Source of the DNA: Cyanobacteria bacterium QS_4_48_99
GTDB lineage: Bacteria > Cyanobacteriota > Cyanobacteriia > Cyanobacteriales > Rubidibacteraceae
Assembly: GCA_003021505.1 (NCBI GenBank)
Contig: PXPT01000115.1
Location: 1 to 43,084, forward strand
DNA: 43,084 bases
Reading direction: 5' to 3'
In this document: in pieces, positions 36,243 to 43,084 of the stretch
How the letters are laid out: every line of letters starts with the position of its first letter
How positions within the stretch are numbered: the stretch's first letter is position 1
Made by a program: the position numbers and the translations under genes
The notes under the pieces: model-generated
What the model saw: the letters and a program-made list of their open reading frames with translations, nothing else
Databases searched by the model: none
What the model was told of the DNA's origin: nothing

Positions 36243-37175
36243 TTAGAACTTCTGAAATTGATTGCGTAACCAAATTGCTGTTCCATTCATGAGCAATAGC
36301 AGTACCATCAGTACCATAATGCCCGCAGCCGCAGCAGTGTAAAACTCTTCTTGGGGACGGGAAACCCAATTAAAAATTTGGATGGGCATCGCAGTGAAGG
36401 GGGTTTGCAAACCTTCTGGAGACAGTGGTGGCAAAAAAGCAATGAAGGTTAACGCCCCAATTGCGATCAGGGGAGCCGTTTCACCAATCGCACGGGAAAG
36501 GGCAAGGATCATTCCGGTTAAGATACCGGGAAAAGCCAGCGGGAGAACCTGTTCCCGAATCACCTGCCAGGGAGTTGCCCCCAAAGCCAACCCTGCTTGG
36601 CGTAGGCTAGAAGGAACTGCCCGTAGGGCTTCCCTCGTGGCAACAATCACAATCGGAATAATTAATAGGGTTAAGGTCAAAGCACCGGCAAGAATGCCGC
36701 GACCTCCCGTAATTGGCTCCATCACTCTCACGAATACGCTCAGACCGAGTAAGCCATAGATAATTGAAGGAACTGCAGCCAGATTGGCGATGTTAACTTC
36801 AATTACCTTGGCGTACCAAGTATCTGCCGCGAACTCTTCTAAGAAAATGCCTGCGCCCACCCCGAGCGGAAATGAAAATATTGCCGTCAGCACCATTAGC
36901 CAAATTGTCCCCACCAATGCGGACTTCATACCAGCTCGTTTTGGTAGGCGAGAGGGAAATTCGCTGAGCAAGGTCCAGTCCAGGCGCGGTAAACCGTCGA
37001 TGAACACATCGACCAGTAAAACAACCAGGACGGTGAGAGCAATTATGACAGCCGTCCAACTGGCGATGGCAAAGATTCGATCCCATTTACGTCGCCTAGA
37101 GAGAGCAAAATCGAAGTTTGGATTTTCCTGGAAGACTTGATTCTGAGGGCGTTGAGAAGAATTTTGAGTCGTCAT
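36243..37175 (-). CDS. pstA: phosphate ABC transporter permease PstA
   Basis: A 310-residue inner-membrane permease with six hydrophobic helices and the cytoplasmic EAA loop around [20 protein letters not shown] near residues 180-199. Further signatures are [15 protein letters not shown] and [14 protein letters not shown]. It forms the translocation channel with PstC for high-affinity phosphate uptake. The start is the ATG at 37175, which overlaps the pstC stop in an ATGA arrangement, showing translational coupling; a longer in-frame start upstream would lie inside pstC. The ATPase gene pstB is not found downstream. Confidence 0.94.
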   Translation of the reverse strand: MTTQNSSQRPQNQVFQENPNFDFALSRRRKWDRIFAIASWTAVIIALTVLVVLLVDVFIDGLPRLDWTLLSEFPSRLPKRAGMKSALVGTIWLMVLTAIFSFPLGVGAGIFLEEFAADTWYAKVIEVNIANLAAVPSIIYGLLGLSVFVRVMEPITGGRGILAGALTLTLLIIPIVIVATREALRAVPSSLRQAGLALGATPWQVIREQVLPLAFPGILTGMILALSRAIGETAPLIAIGALTFIAFLPPLSPEGLQTPFTAMPIQIFNWVSRPQEEFYTAAAAGIMVLMVLLLLMNGTAIWLRNQFQKF

Positions 37176-38116
37176 TCGTATTTCTGTTGAAAGCGACGGA
37201 CAAACCAAAAGCTAAAAACATTTAAAGTTAAGGTAATGACGAACAGGGTCAAGCCGACCACGTAAATGGTCTTGTAGGCGAGAGACCCTGCTGGCGCATC
37301 TCCTAAGCTGACCTGCACGATGTAAGCAGTCATTGTGGCAACGGACACCAAGGGATTGAGGGTGAGATTCGGATTTTGACCAGCGGCAACGGTGACAATC
37401 ATGGTCTCACCGACGGCGCGGGAGATCGCCAGGATAAACGAAGCCACAATTCCTGACAGCGCTCCTGGAAAGACAACTCCTGTGATCACTTCACGCTTGG
37501 TCGCTCCCACGGCATACGCTCCTTGCCGTAGCGTTGAGGGGACAGCATAAATCGCGTCTTCGCTGAGAGAAGCAACCATAGGCAGAATGGCAATCCCCAT
37601 CACCAAACCAGCACTCAACGCATTAAACGGCTCCATCCCAGGGATAAAGGTACGCAAAATGGGTGTTACAAATAGTAGCGCAAAATAGCCATACACAATA
37701 GTAGGCACGCCTGCCAGAATTTCTAGTCCTGGCTTGAGCCAGCGACGTGCTCTTTGCGGCGCGTAATCACTCAAGCAAATGGCAGAGAGCAATCCCAAAG
37801 GTAAGGCAACAGTGATTGCAATCACAGATGTTAAAAACGTCGCACTAATCAAGACGAAGATCCCAAACCGAGCGTCATTGAAAAGCGGCGTCCATTCGGT
37901 ATCAAACAAAAAATCCGCGAGGGGAACTTCCTGAAAGAAAGGGATAGCATCAACAACCAGCGTCAGGACAATACCAAAGGTGGTGAGGACAGAAATTGAG
38001 GCAAACAGCCCAAAAACCACTATCACCCCTCGCTGCACCCATTTATTCAGGGTGCGGTTTGGCTTCCACATCTGGTTTCGAGGCGAATGTTGTGATGGAG
38101 ACGAACCGGTATTCAT
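37172..38116 (-). CDS. pstC: phosphate ABC transporter permease PstC
   Basis: A 314-residue permease. After a polar N-terminus of about 30 residues come six hydrophobic helices; the conserved loop is [21 protein letters not shown] and is followed by [28 protein letters not shown] is also typical. It pairs with PstA in the inner membrane. I use the ATG at 38116, three codons inside the longest frame, which begins at a TTG. It follows pstS after a 75-bp gap and overlaps pstA by four bases. Confidence 0.94.
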   Translation of the reverse strand: MNTGSSPSQHSPRNQMWKPNRTLNKWVQRGVIVVFGLFASISVLTTFGIVLTLVVDAIPFFQEVPLADFLFDTEWTPLFNDARFGIFVLISATFLTSVIAITVALPLGLLSAICLSDYAPQRARRWLKPGLEILAGVPTIVYGYFALLFVTPILRTFIPGMEPFNALSAGLVMGIAILPMVASLSEDAIYAVPSTLRQGAYAVGATKREVITGVVFPGALSGIVASFILAISRAVGETMIVTVAAGQNPNLTLNPLVSVATMTAYIVQVSLGDAPAGSLAYKTIYVVGLTLFVITLTLNVFSFWFVRRFQQKYE

Positions 38117-38191
38117 TACAAGCAATCCTCAGTAAATATGCAGTTGTCAGGCTAGCCATTATAGTGAATGATTCTCTGACTCAGGTTTGGT

Positions 38192-39283
38192 TTATAGAGC
38201 ATCACTCAGATCGACCCCAGCCGTAGAACCCCCTTCGAATACAGTTCCGGTCTTTCGCTCCTTGAAACGAGTTTGCGCTGCTTGGTAGACCGGTTCTGTC
38301 AATGGAATGTAGCCCACCTGACTGACGAGTTCCGAGTTCTGTTGTGACAAATAATAATTAACGAACTCCTGAACTGCTGGGCGCTTTGCTGCTTCTTCTT
38401 TGACATAGATAAAAAGCGGACGAGCAAGGGGTTGATAAGTGCTGTCATTAACAGTTTGCTCACTAGGGCGAACGCAGCCTTCGCCATTACTTGGATTGCC
38501 ATCGTCAATGGCAACAAGCTCCAGTTGCTCCTGGTTTTCCTCGTAATAAGCCAAGCCGAAGTAGCCCAATGCGCCTTGATCGTTGGTAACACCCTGGACA
38601 ATTACGTTGTCATCTTCACTAGCGGTGTAGTCACCTCGGCTAGCACCATCTTCACCGACAATCACTTCTGTGAAATAGTCAAAAGTACCTGAATCTGTGC
38701 CGGGTCCATAAAGGCTGAGTTCGCGATCAGGAAACTCAGAGCGAACTTGGTTCCAGTTGGTGATTTGTCCCTGCGCTTCTGGCCGCCAGATCTTTTTGAG
38801 TTCTTCTGTCGTCAGGCACTCTAACCAGTCATTTTGGGAATTGACCACCACCGAGAGCGCATCATAGGCAACAGGGATTTCGATGTAATCGATCCCTGCT
38901 TGCTGGCAGGCTTCAATTTCTGATGGTTTAATGGGACGGGATGCATCAGAAATGTCAGTTTCGCCATTGCAGAATTTCTTGAAGCCACCACCCGTACCGG
39001 ACACACCTACTGTGACCCTGGCCCCAGAGTTTTCCCGTTGAAACTCTTCTGCCATCGCTTCTGTGATGGGAAACACAGTGCTAGAACCATCGATTGCAAT
39101 AGTGCCATTCAGATTTTGCGAGGTTGTCTCGCTGCTAGCTTTTGTTTCCTCCTGATTGGAGGCTTGGTTACTATTCGAAGCTTGATTACTACCGCCGCCA
39201 CAAGCAGTCAGGGTCAGTGCTAGAGTCACCAAGGACAGGCAGATTGGGAGTCGTTGCCTTGTGATCTGCGTCTTGAAAGTCAT
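38192..39283 (-). CDS. pstS: phosphate-binding lipoprotein PstS
   Basis: A 363-residue periplasmic phosphate-binding protein. The signal peptide ends in the lipobox LTAC with Cys28 lipidated, followed by a Ser/Asn/Gln-rich linker. The mature protein begins [20 protein letters not shown] and has [20 protein letters not shown] and [14 protein letters not shown], all PstS phosphate-site segments. It delivers phosphate to PstC/PstA. It is the first gene of the pstS-pstC-pstA operon and is divergent from phoX; both probably respond to phosphate starvation through the shared upstream region. Confidence 0.95.
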   Translation of the reverse strand: MTFKTQITRQRLPICLSLVTLALTLTACGGGSNQASNSNQASNQEETKASSETTSQNLNGTIAIDGSSTVFPITEAMAEEFQRENSGARVTVGVSGTGGGFKKFCNGETDISDASRPIKPSEIEACQQAGIDYIEIPVAYDALSVVVNSQNDWLECLTTEELKKIWRPEAQGQITNWNQVRSEFPDRELSLYGPGTDSGTFDYFTEVIVGEDGASRGDYTASEDDNVIVQGVTNDQGALGYFGLAYYEENQEQLELVAIDDGNPSNGEGCVRPSEQTVNDSTYQPLARPLFIYVKEEAAKRPAVQEFVNYYLSQQNSELVSQVGYIPLTEPVYQAAQTRFKERKTGTVFEGGSTAGVDLSDAL

Positions 39284-39452
39284 AGCTTTTTCCTTAGTCG
39301 TTAGAGAACATTAATGAATCAAGGAGAGCTTTTGCCACTTGTTACTTTCTTAAAGCCATATAAAACAGTATCAAACAAAATTGGTTTGTCAAGGTTTTCC
39401 CCTATAAAAAAGCACAAAAAGCACAGATAAAAATCAAATTGATTTGATATAA

Positions 39453-39482
39453 ATTAACCTTTTGTTAATTTCATTTTTGCTT
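39453..39482 (+). promoter_or_regulatory. Pho box (PhoB/SphR-type direct repeats)
   Basis: Octamers ATTAACCT (39453-39460), GTTAATTT (39464-39471) and a weaker TTTTGCTT (39475-39482) are spaced by exactly three bases. The published cyanobacterial Pho box is direct repeats of (C/T)TTAA(C/T)(C/T)(T/A) with 3-bp gaps; the first two octamers match at 7 of 8. It lies 60-90 bp before phoX and about 170-200 bp before pstS, so it could serve both genes. Confidence 0.65.
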
Positions 39483-39530
39483 CTTCTTTAGGATGCTCTA
39501 CTAATATTTCACTCGGAACAGAGACAGATA

Positions 39531-39541
39531 AAGGAGGGCAC
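39531..39541 (+). promoter_or_regulatory. strong Shine-Dalgarno of phoX
   Basis: AAGGAGGG with an AGGAGG core ends four bases before the ATG at 39542. It fixes the start and suggests efficient translation. Such a perfect site is unusual among the genes of this window. Confidence 0.7.
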
Positions 39542-40912
39542 ATGGCCCTATCGCGCCGTCAATTTTTCGCTTTATCGGGAGCATCTGCTGCCGGAACCTT
39601 CCTGGCAGGTGCTCCATTTAAAAAGCTTTATGCCAGAGAGTTTTTAGGTCAAGCTACTAAAGCGGAAGGGTTTGGTTCCCTGCAACGTGACCCAAACGGC
39701 ATATTTGATTTGCCCCCAGGGTTTCAATATCGCGCTTTTTCTCGCACGGGAGAGACAATGACTGATGGCAACATCGTCCCCAGCTCTCACGATGGCATGG
39801 CATCTTTCGATGGGGGTCGAGGAAAAGTTATTCTCGTTCGCAATCACGAACTGGATCCTGACGAACCGTTTGATAATGGTCCTCAACCTAAGTTCGATCC
39901 AGGAGCTACAGGAGGAACTGTGACGCTCGCAGTCGGTTCTGATCGCCGATTGATTGAGCATTATGCTTCACTTTCAGGAACCATACGGAACTGTGCGGGC
40001 GGTCCCATTAAGAGAAACTCTTCTTCTTCGATGGGATCTTGGCTGAGCTGTGAAGAGACCCTTGCCCTACCAGATTCAACCAACAATCTTCAAAAGCGTC
40101 ACGGCTATGTCTTTGAAGTACCGGCAGATGCTAGAGGAGTCATTGAACCTGTACCGTTAACCGACATGGGGCGTTTCCTTCGCGAAGCAGTTGCTGAAGA
40201 CCCTAATACTGGATTCCTTTATCAGACGAATGATGACTTTGATGAACTAGCTCTCTTCTATCGCTTCCGTCCCAATAAAGTTGGAAATCTCAGAGAAGGT
40301 GGTGTTCTGGAGGCTCTGAAAATCAAAGGGATGCCAGGGGTTATTACCAGTAATAACCCCAACGATGATCCCTCGACCACAATCCCAGTGGGTGAACCCA
40401 TGCCCGTTGAGTGGATTCGCATCGAGCAACCTGATCCTCCTCAAAATGGGGAGCAAAAGATACAACGAGAAGCTATTCCCAAGGGAGCTGCTCAATTCAA
40501 CCGTGGGGAAGGAATTTGGTACGGAGACGGTGACTTTTTCTTTAATTGCACCGATGCCGGTCCTAACAGTAAAGGACAGGTCTGGCGCTATAGCCCGGAG
40601 AATGAAACTCTCGAACTCTTGGCTGAACCTGCCGATCAGACTATCCTAGAAAGTCCTGACAATATTACTGTGGCTCCCTGGGGAGATCTGTTTATTTGTG
40701 AGGATGGCGATGGCACGGATCGCTTACTTGGTCTTACCCAAGATGGCAAATTCTATGAGTTCGGTCGCAACGCACTAAACGATGCAGAAATAGCAGGCGT
40801 AAACTTTTCACCAGATGGTCGGACAATGTTCATCAACGCTCCACATAATGATCCCGGTGTTACACTAGCCGTTTGGGGACCTTGGGACAAAATCAACCGT
40901 AGCCGCGCCTAG
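39542..40912 (+). CDS. phoX: PhoX-type alkaline phosphatase (DUF839), Tat-exported
   Basis: A 456-residue protein with a twin-arginine signal (SRRQFFALSGASAAGTFLAG, Arg5-Arg6) and a DUF839/PhoX beta-propeller. Visible segments are DLPPGFQYRAFSRTGETMTD, VRNHELDPDE, WLSCEETLALPDS, GRFLREAVAEDPNTG, and DNITVAPWGDLFICEDGDGTD, which carry many of the acidic Ca/Fe ligands of PhoX enzymes. PhoX releases phosphate from phosphomonoesters in the periplasm. It is shorter than the classic 600-700-residue PhoX proteins but belongs to a recurring compact group. It is divergent from pstSCA with a Pho box between, fitting a Pho-regulon role. Confidence 0.86.
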   Translation: MALSRRQFFALSGASAAGTFLAGAPFKKLYAREFLGQATKAEGFGSLQRDPNGIFDLPPGFQYRAFSRTGETMTDGNIVPSSHDGMASFDGGRGKVILVRNHELDPDEPFDNGPQPKFDPGATGGTVTLAVGSDRRLIEHYASLSGTIRNCAGGPIKRNSSSSMGSWLSCEETLALPDSTNNLQKRHGYVFEVPADARGVIEPVPLTDMGRFLREAVAEDPNTGFLYQTNDDFDELALFYRFRPNKVGNLREGGVLEALKIKGMPGVITSNNPNDDPSTTIPVGEPMPVEWIRIEQPDPPQNGEQKIQREAIPKGAAQFNRGEGIWYGDGDFFFNCTDAGPNSKGQVWRYSPENETLELLAEPADQTILESPDNITVAPWGDLFICEDGDGTDRLLGLTQDGKFYEFGRNALNDAEIAGVNFSPDGRTMFINAPHNDPGVTLAVWGPWDKINRSRA

Positions 40913-41212
40913 GCTGGTGCTTAGCGAGACTATCAACTTAAGATAAAGCGCGTTTGTTAAGGACGAATAAAGTTGACACTCCAACGGCTTGAACAAAGTG
41001 GAAGCTGTGGGATTCTCATTATTGCTCACTAACTGGTTAGACCCAAATGGCACTCTTCGTGCCATTCGATGGATCACCCTTTTCATTTGCACTTGACACT
41101 CCCCAGCCTAAAGGCGTGGGGATTCTCGCTTCTACGGGAGAGTCTAGAAAGCACGGAACTAAATCCAGATACTTTCCCCGATCTCAAAACCTAAAGGAAG
41201 GGGCTTGAGACC
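40913..41212. mobile_element. IS200/IS605-like end remnants
   Basis: The motif ttgacactcc followed within 50 bp by gggattctc occurs twice, near 40972 and near 41093. The second copy contains the hairpin CCCCAGCCT / AGGCGTGGGG (41101-41121, one bulged G), like the end hairpins of IS605/IS1341-type elements. Another perfect 8-bp hairpin, AATGGCAC / GTGCCATT, lies at 41046-41066. Near 41180-41210 comes the related aaaggaaggggcttgagaccc. No tnpA or tnpB coding sequence remains. Confidence 0.5.
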
Positions 41213-41431
41213 CATGATTTTTGGGTCAATCCCTTTTAGGTAGTGGATCATGATGGGAAACCAGCACCTTACCTAGCCTGGAAAGATACGGTTTTAGTCA
41301 CAGCAGGAGAAATGGTACGCCTTCGCGTCCAGTTTAGCGATTTTTTTGGTAAATCAGTTTATCACTGCCACATTTTGGATCACGAAGAGCTGGGAATGAT
41401 GGGCACGGTAGAAATGCAACAGCTTGGTTAA
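41213..41431 (+). pseudogene. C-terminal fragment of a multicopper oxidase
   Basis: The frame reads HDFWVNPF, a TAG at 41237-41239, then VVDHDGKPAPYLAWKDTVLV, AGEMVRLRVQF and VYHCHILDHEELGMMG to a stop at 41431. HCHILDHEELGMM is the type 1/type 3 copper-site motif at the end of multicopper oxidases. The TAG replaces the Gln expected in NPFQVVDHDG. The rest of the gene is missing and the left edge abuts IS605-like sequence. A 62-residue product from the GTG at 41243 would not fold as an oxidase. Confidence 0.82.
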
Positions 41432-41506
41432 TCGTGAGAATTATGCCAGATAGTTGAGCGCCTGGCAGTCCACCTCAAAAAGCAATAGGATAAGGTACAA
41501 CTCGTA

Positions 41507-41718
41507 CTTAGGAAGTTCCAGAAAGAAAAGATGTCAGGCTCAAACCTATTCCTAAGCTGGTTCGGTTTAATAAAGCAGGACAGCGATCACGCCACGATGA
41601 AAAGGCAGAGCCAGCCGATTTACGCTGGTCGCGGGTGGAGGAATTTTTGCGATCGCGCGAACTCTCAGCTAATCCCATTTTTCGCAAGCAGCGCACTAGG
41701 ATAGATGGGACGGGTTGA
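41507..41718 (+). other. open frame without start codon, unidentified remnant
   Basis: After a TAG the frame is open for about 70 codons to a TGA, reading EVPERKDVRLKPIPKLVRFN and, later, RWSRVEEFLRSRELSANPIF. The composition looks protein-like and basic, but there is no start codon and I do not recognise the family. It may be the 3' end of a gene cut by the adjacent transposon. Confidence 0.35.
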
Positions 41719-41732
41719 GGACCGCGGACGCC

Positions 41733-42648
41733 ATGACCACTGTCTTCAACCTCGAAATCTCAGAATCGCCTCAGCAACTACAGCGCTTGCTTTGCCAGCA
41801 CCAACACGCTCGGGACCGAGATCGCCTGCGTGCCCTGTACCTGCGAAAGACCGGTCAGGTGCGAAGCCGCCGGGAGCTAGCCCAGGGCTGCAACGACTCC
41901 ACCCTCTACCGCTGGTTCTGGCTCTACCAGCAGCAGGGATTGGAAGGACTGCTCGAGCATCGGTTGGGTGCGCTACAAGCTGGGAGCCAAGCTCAAGCGA
42001 GGGCGCAAGCGCTCTCACCAAGCCGACCTGCAGCAGCAGCGACAGTTCAAAAAAAACTCGGCGGCATCATCCCGGTCCTAGAGGGCCACTTCCGGGAGCA
42101 GCGCCCGCTGCGCTACTTCTGCCTGGATGAGTCCCGCTGGGGATTGCGCACTGAGCTGGGGCGGCGCATCACGCTGCCTGGGGTCAACCCCGTTGCTCCA
42201 GTCGTCCAGTGGCATCGCGCCCATTGCTGGCTCTAAGGGGCGGTTGAGGTTCCCACCGGCCAGTCACTGTTCCACGCCTTCTCCCATCTCGAGGCTGTGT
42301 GCTTTCAGTGCTTTTTGGACCGGTGGGCTAGCCACTTCCAAGACAGCTTCAACTTGCTGCAGTTGGACCAGGCGGGGGCTCACATCCCTACCCAGTTGCA
42401 GTGGCCATCAACCTCGTGCCTGTGTTTCAGCCGCCGGCTAGTCCCGAGCGGGGTCCCATCGAGCGTCTCTGGCAGAAGCTCAGGGACCGGTTCCGGGGAC
42501 GCAACTTCGCGACGCTGCAAGAGCTCTAGCAGTGGCTGTTCCATCAACTCCACCATCTTTCAGAACGGACCATCCGCTCGCTCACCAACTGGAAATTCAT
42601 CCGCCGAGCGGTCCGCTCCGCCAAAAAGTGCAATATTATCCGTAATTG
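41733..42648 (+). pseudogene. IS630-family transposase, multiply broken
   Basis: Fragments in several frames make one IS630 transposase: N-terminal helix-turn-helix (RSRRELAQGCNDSTLYRWFW, LYQQQGLEGLLEH), then WVRYKLGAKLKRGRKRSHQA and QQQRQFKKN in a second frame, then the catalytic Asp region RYFCLDESRWGLRTELGRRI, LLQLDQAGAH (second Asp), and, in a third frame, FQPPASPERGPIERLWQKL with the catalytic Glu. Stops occur at 42234-42236 and again after FATLQEL, and part of the DNA-binding domain is deleted. The DNA is markedly GC-richer than the surrounding chromosome. The right edge is near 42649 at a TA dinucleotide; the left inverted repeat is not recognisable. Confidence 0.82.
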
Positions 42649-42649
42649 G

Positions 42650-42790
42650 TATCAGTTTCGCGTTACGATTTCCAGTTCCTCCTCCCGTAGGGAACATCAT
42701 TAATAATTCTTCCTCGGCTGTACGCTCAAATTTATAATCTCGGTTTTGCTGACAGAGCTAAAAAAACTGCTCGTCTGTGAGGTTAATTTT
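42650..42790 (-). pseudogene. Uma2 (DUF820) family endonuclease-like fragment
   Basis: On the minus strand the frame reads KINLTDEQFF, a TAG at 42758-42760, LCQQNRDYKFERTAEEELLM and MFPTGGGTGNRNAKLI before it meets the transposon edge. LTDEQF-x-LCQ-x-NRD-x-KFERT followed by P-TGG-x-TGNRNA is the N-terminal signature of the Uma2 family, which is greatly expanded in cyanobacteria and has a PD-(D/E)XK-like fold. The start is damaged too. The catalytic C-terminal part is not present in the window. Confidence 0.75.
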
Positions 42791-43023
42791 TAAAGAGATA
42801 TAGCGGTTATTAGACTCATAAGGTACAAATTCAGAATGCGATCACTAGTCAGAGTAGACTTCAGGTATACTCCACTTAAGTGAGAACTGCTATACTAGAG
42901 AGCAAATTAACTGTTGTGGCATTCATCGCTATTTCTTTAGACTTTTCTACGCTAAGTATTACTCCAGAACCTAAATAGATTACAGTCAGATGCCTGATAC
43001 TTCACTGGGGATGGCCAAAAGCC

Positions 43024-43084
43024 ATGGCTGAGTTGCTCCGGCCATTGCTGGATTCGGTGCAGATAAGCTCATACCAGCTGCTTG
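43024..43084 (+). CDS. possible start of a gene running off the window
   Basis: An ATG at 43024 opens a frame to the last base, reading MAELLRPLLDSVQISSYQLL. The upstream ggggatgg is a weak ribosome-binding candidate. The stretch 42840-43023 before it holds no gene I can see. No family can be assigned from 20 residues. Confidence 0.25.
   Translation, partial: MAELLRPLLDSVQISSYQLL

Noticed and set aside
36086-36286. 66-codon minus-strand frame after pstA as a possible pstB start
   Set aside because: It overlaps the end of pstA in another frame and has no Walker A or other ATPase motif.

Overview
The window is cyanobacterial chromosome. The evidence is the frequent HIP1 octamer GCGATCGC, a one-helix high-light-inducible (HLIP) protein gene, crtE, an arogenate-type tyrA, a Synechocystis-type arsenate reductase, several protein families known mainly from cyanobacteria (DUF2232, DUF2839, probably DUF6335, the TIGR00303 form of CobT), and purine-rich or heptamer-like repeats between genes. 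Genus cannot be read from the sequence.

Layout. 1-3.4 kb: the possible tail of an upstream gene, a beta-rich exported protein and an ABC exporter. 3.8-8.7 kb: an accessory-looking block of a GT4 glycosyltransferase, a GlpD-like FAD enzyme (with the remnant of a second GlpD just upstream) and two SAM methyltransferases; parts are AT-rich. 8.9-27.8 kb: ordinary housekeeping and conserved genes: ABC-F ATPase, SDR, RibF, a lipoprotein solute-binding protein, CobT, DUF2232, a Crp/Fnr regulator, a LivH-type permease, cupin, ribosomal protein L32 (59 codons) with a clear terminator, DUF2267, a DUF6335-like acidic protein, MOSC, MerR, HLIP (56 codons), alanine dehydrogenase, DUF212, CrtE and FolD. 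28.2-32.4 kb: a cation/Ca2+ exchanger broken in a TA repeat, TyrA, a DinG-like protein whose ATPase motifs are degenerate, and DUF2839.

32.5-35.9 kb is a decayed arsenic-resistance island: an IS5-like transposase remnant, a 5'-truncated arsN2, a FAD oxidoreductase with one nonsense codon and about three frameshifts, and an arsH carrying both an internal deletion and a 159-bp MITE. Only arsC is intact. The MITE has 29-bp imperfect terminal inverted repeats and a TA target duplication, and removing it restores the ArsH C-terminal reading frame exactly.

36.2-40.9 kb is a phosphate-starvation divergon: pstS-pstC-pstA on the minus strand and a Tat-exported PhoX-type phosphatase on the plus strand, with a cyanobacterial Pho box between them. 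pstB is absent from the expected place after pstA. 40.9-43.1 kb is a graveyard of IS200/IS605-like end hairpins, a multicopper-oxidase C-terminal fragment, a GC-rich IS630-family transposase pseudogene and a Uma2 (DUF820) fragment cut by it.

No CRISPR array, rRNA or convincing tRNA was seen. No clearly new defence or biosynthetic system is demonstrated. The strongest unusual signals are the arsH MITE with its precise frame restoration, the decayed ars island beside a pst operon lacking pstB, the conserved-looking DinG pseudo-helicase, and the GT4/GlpD/methyltransferase block.
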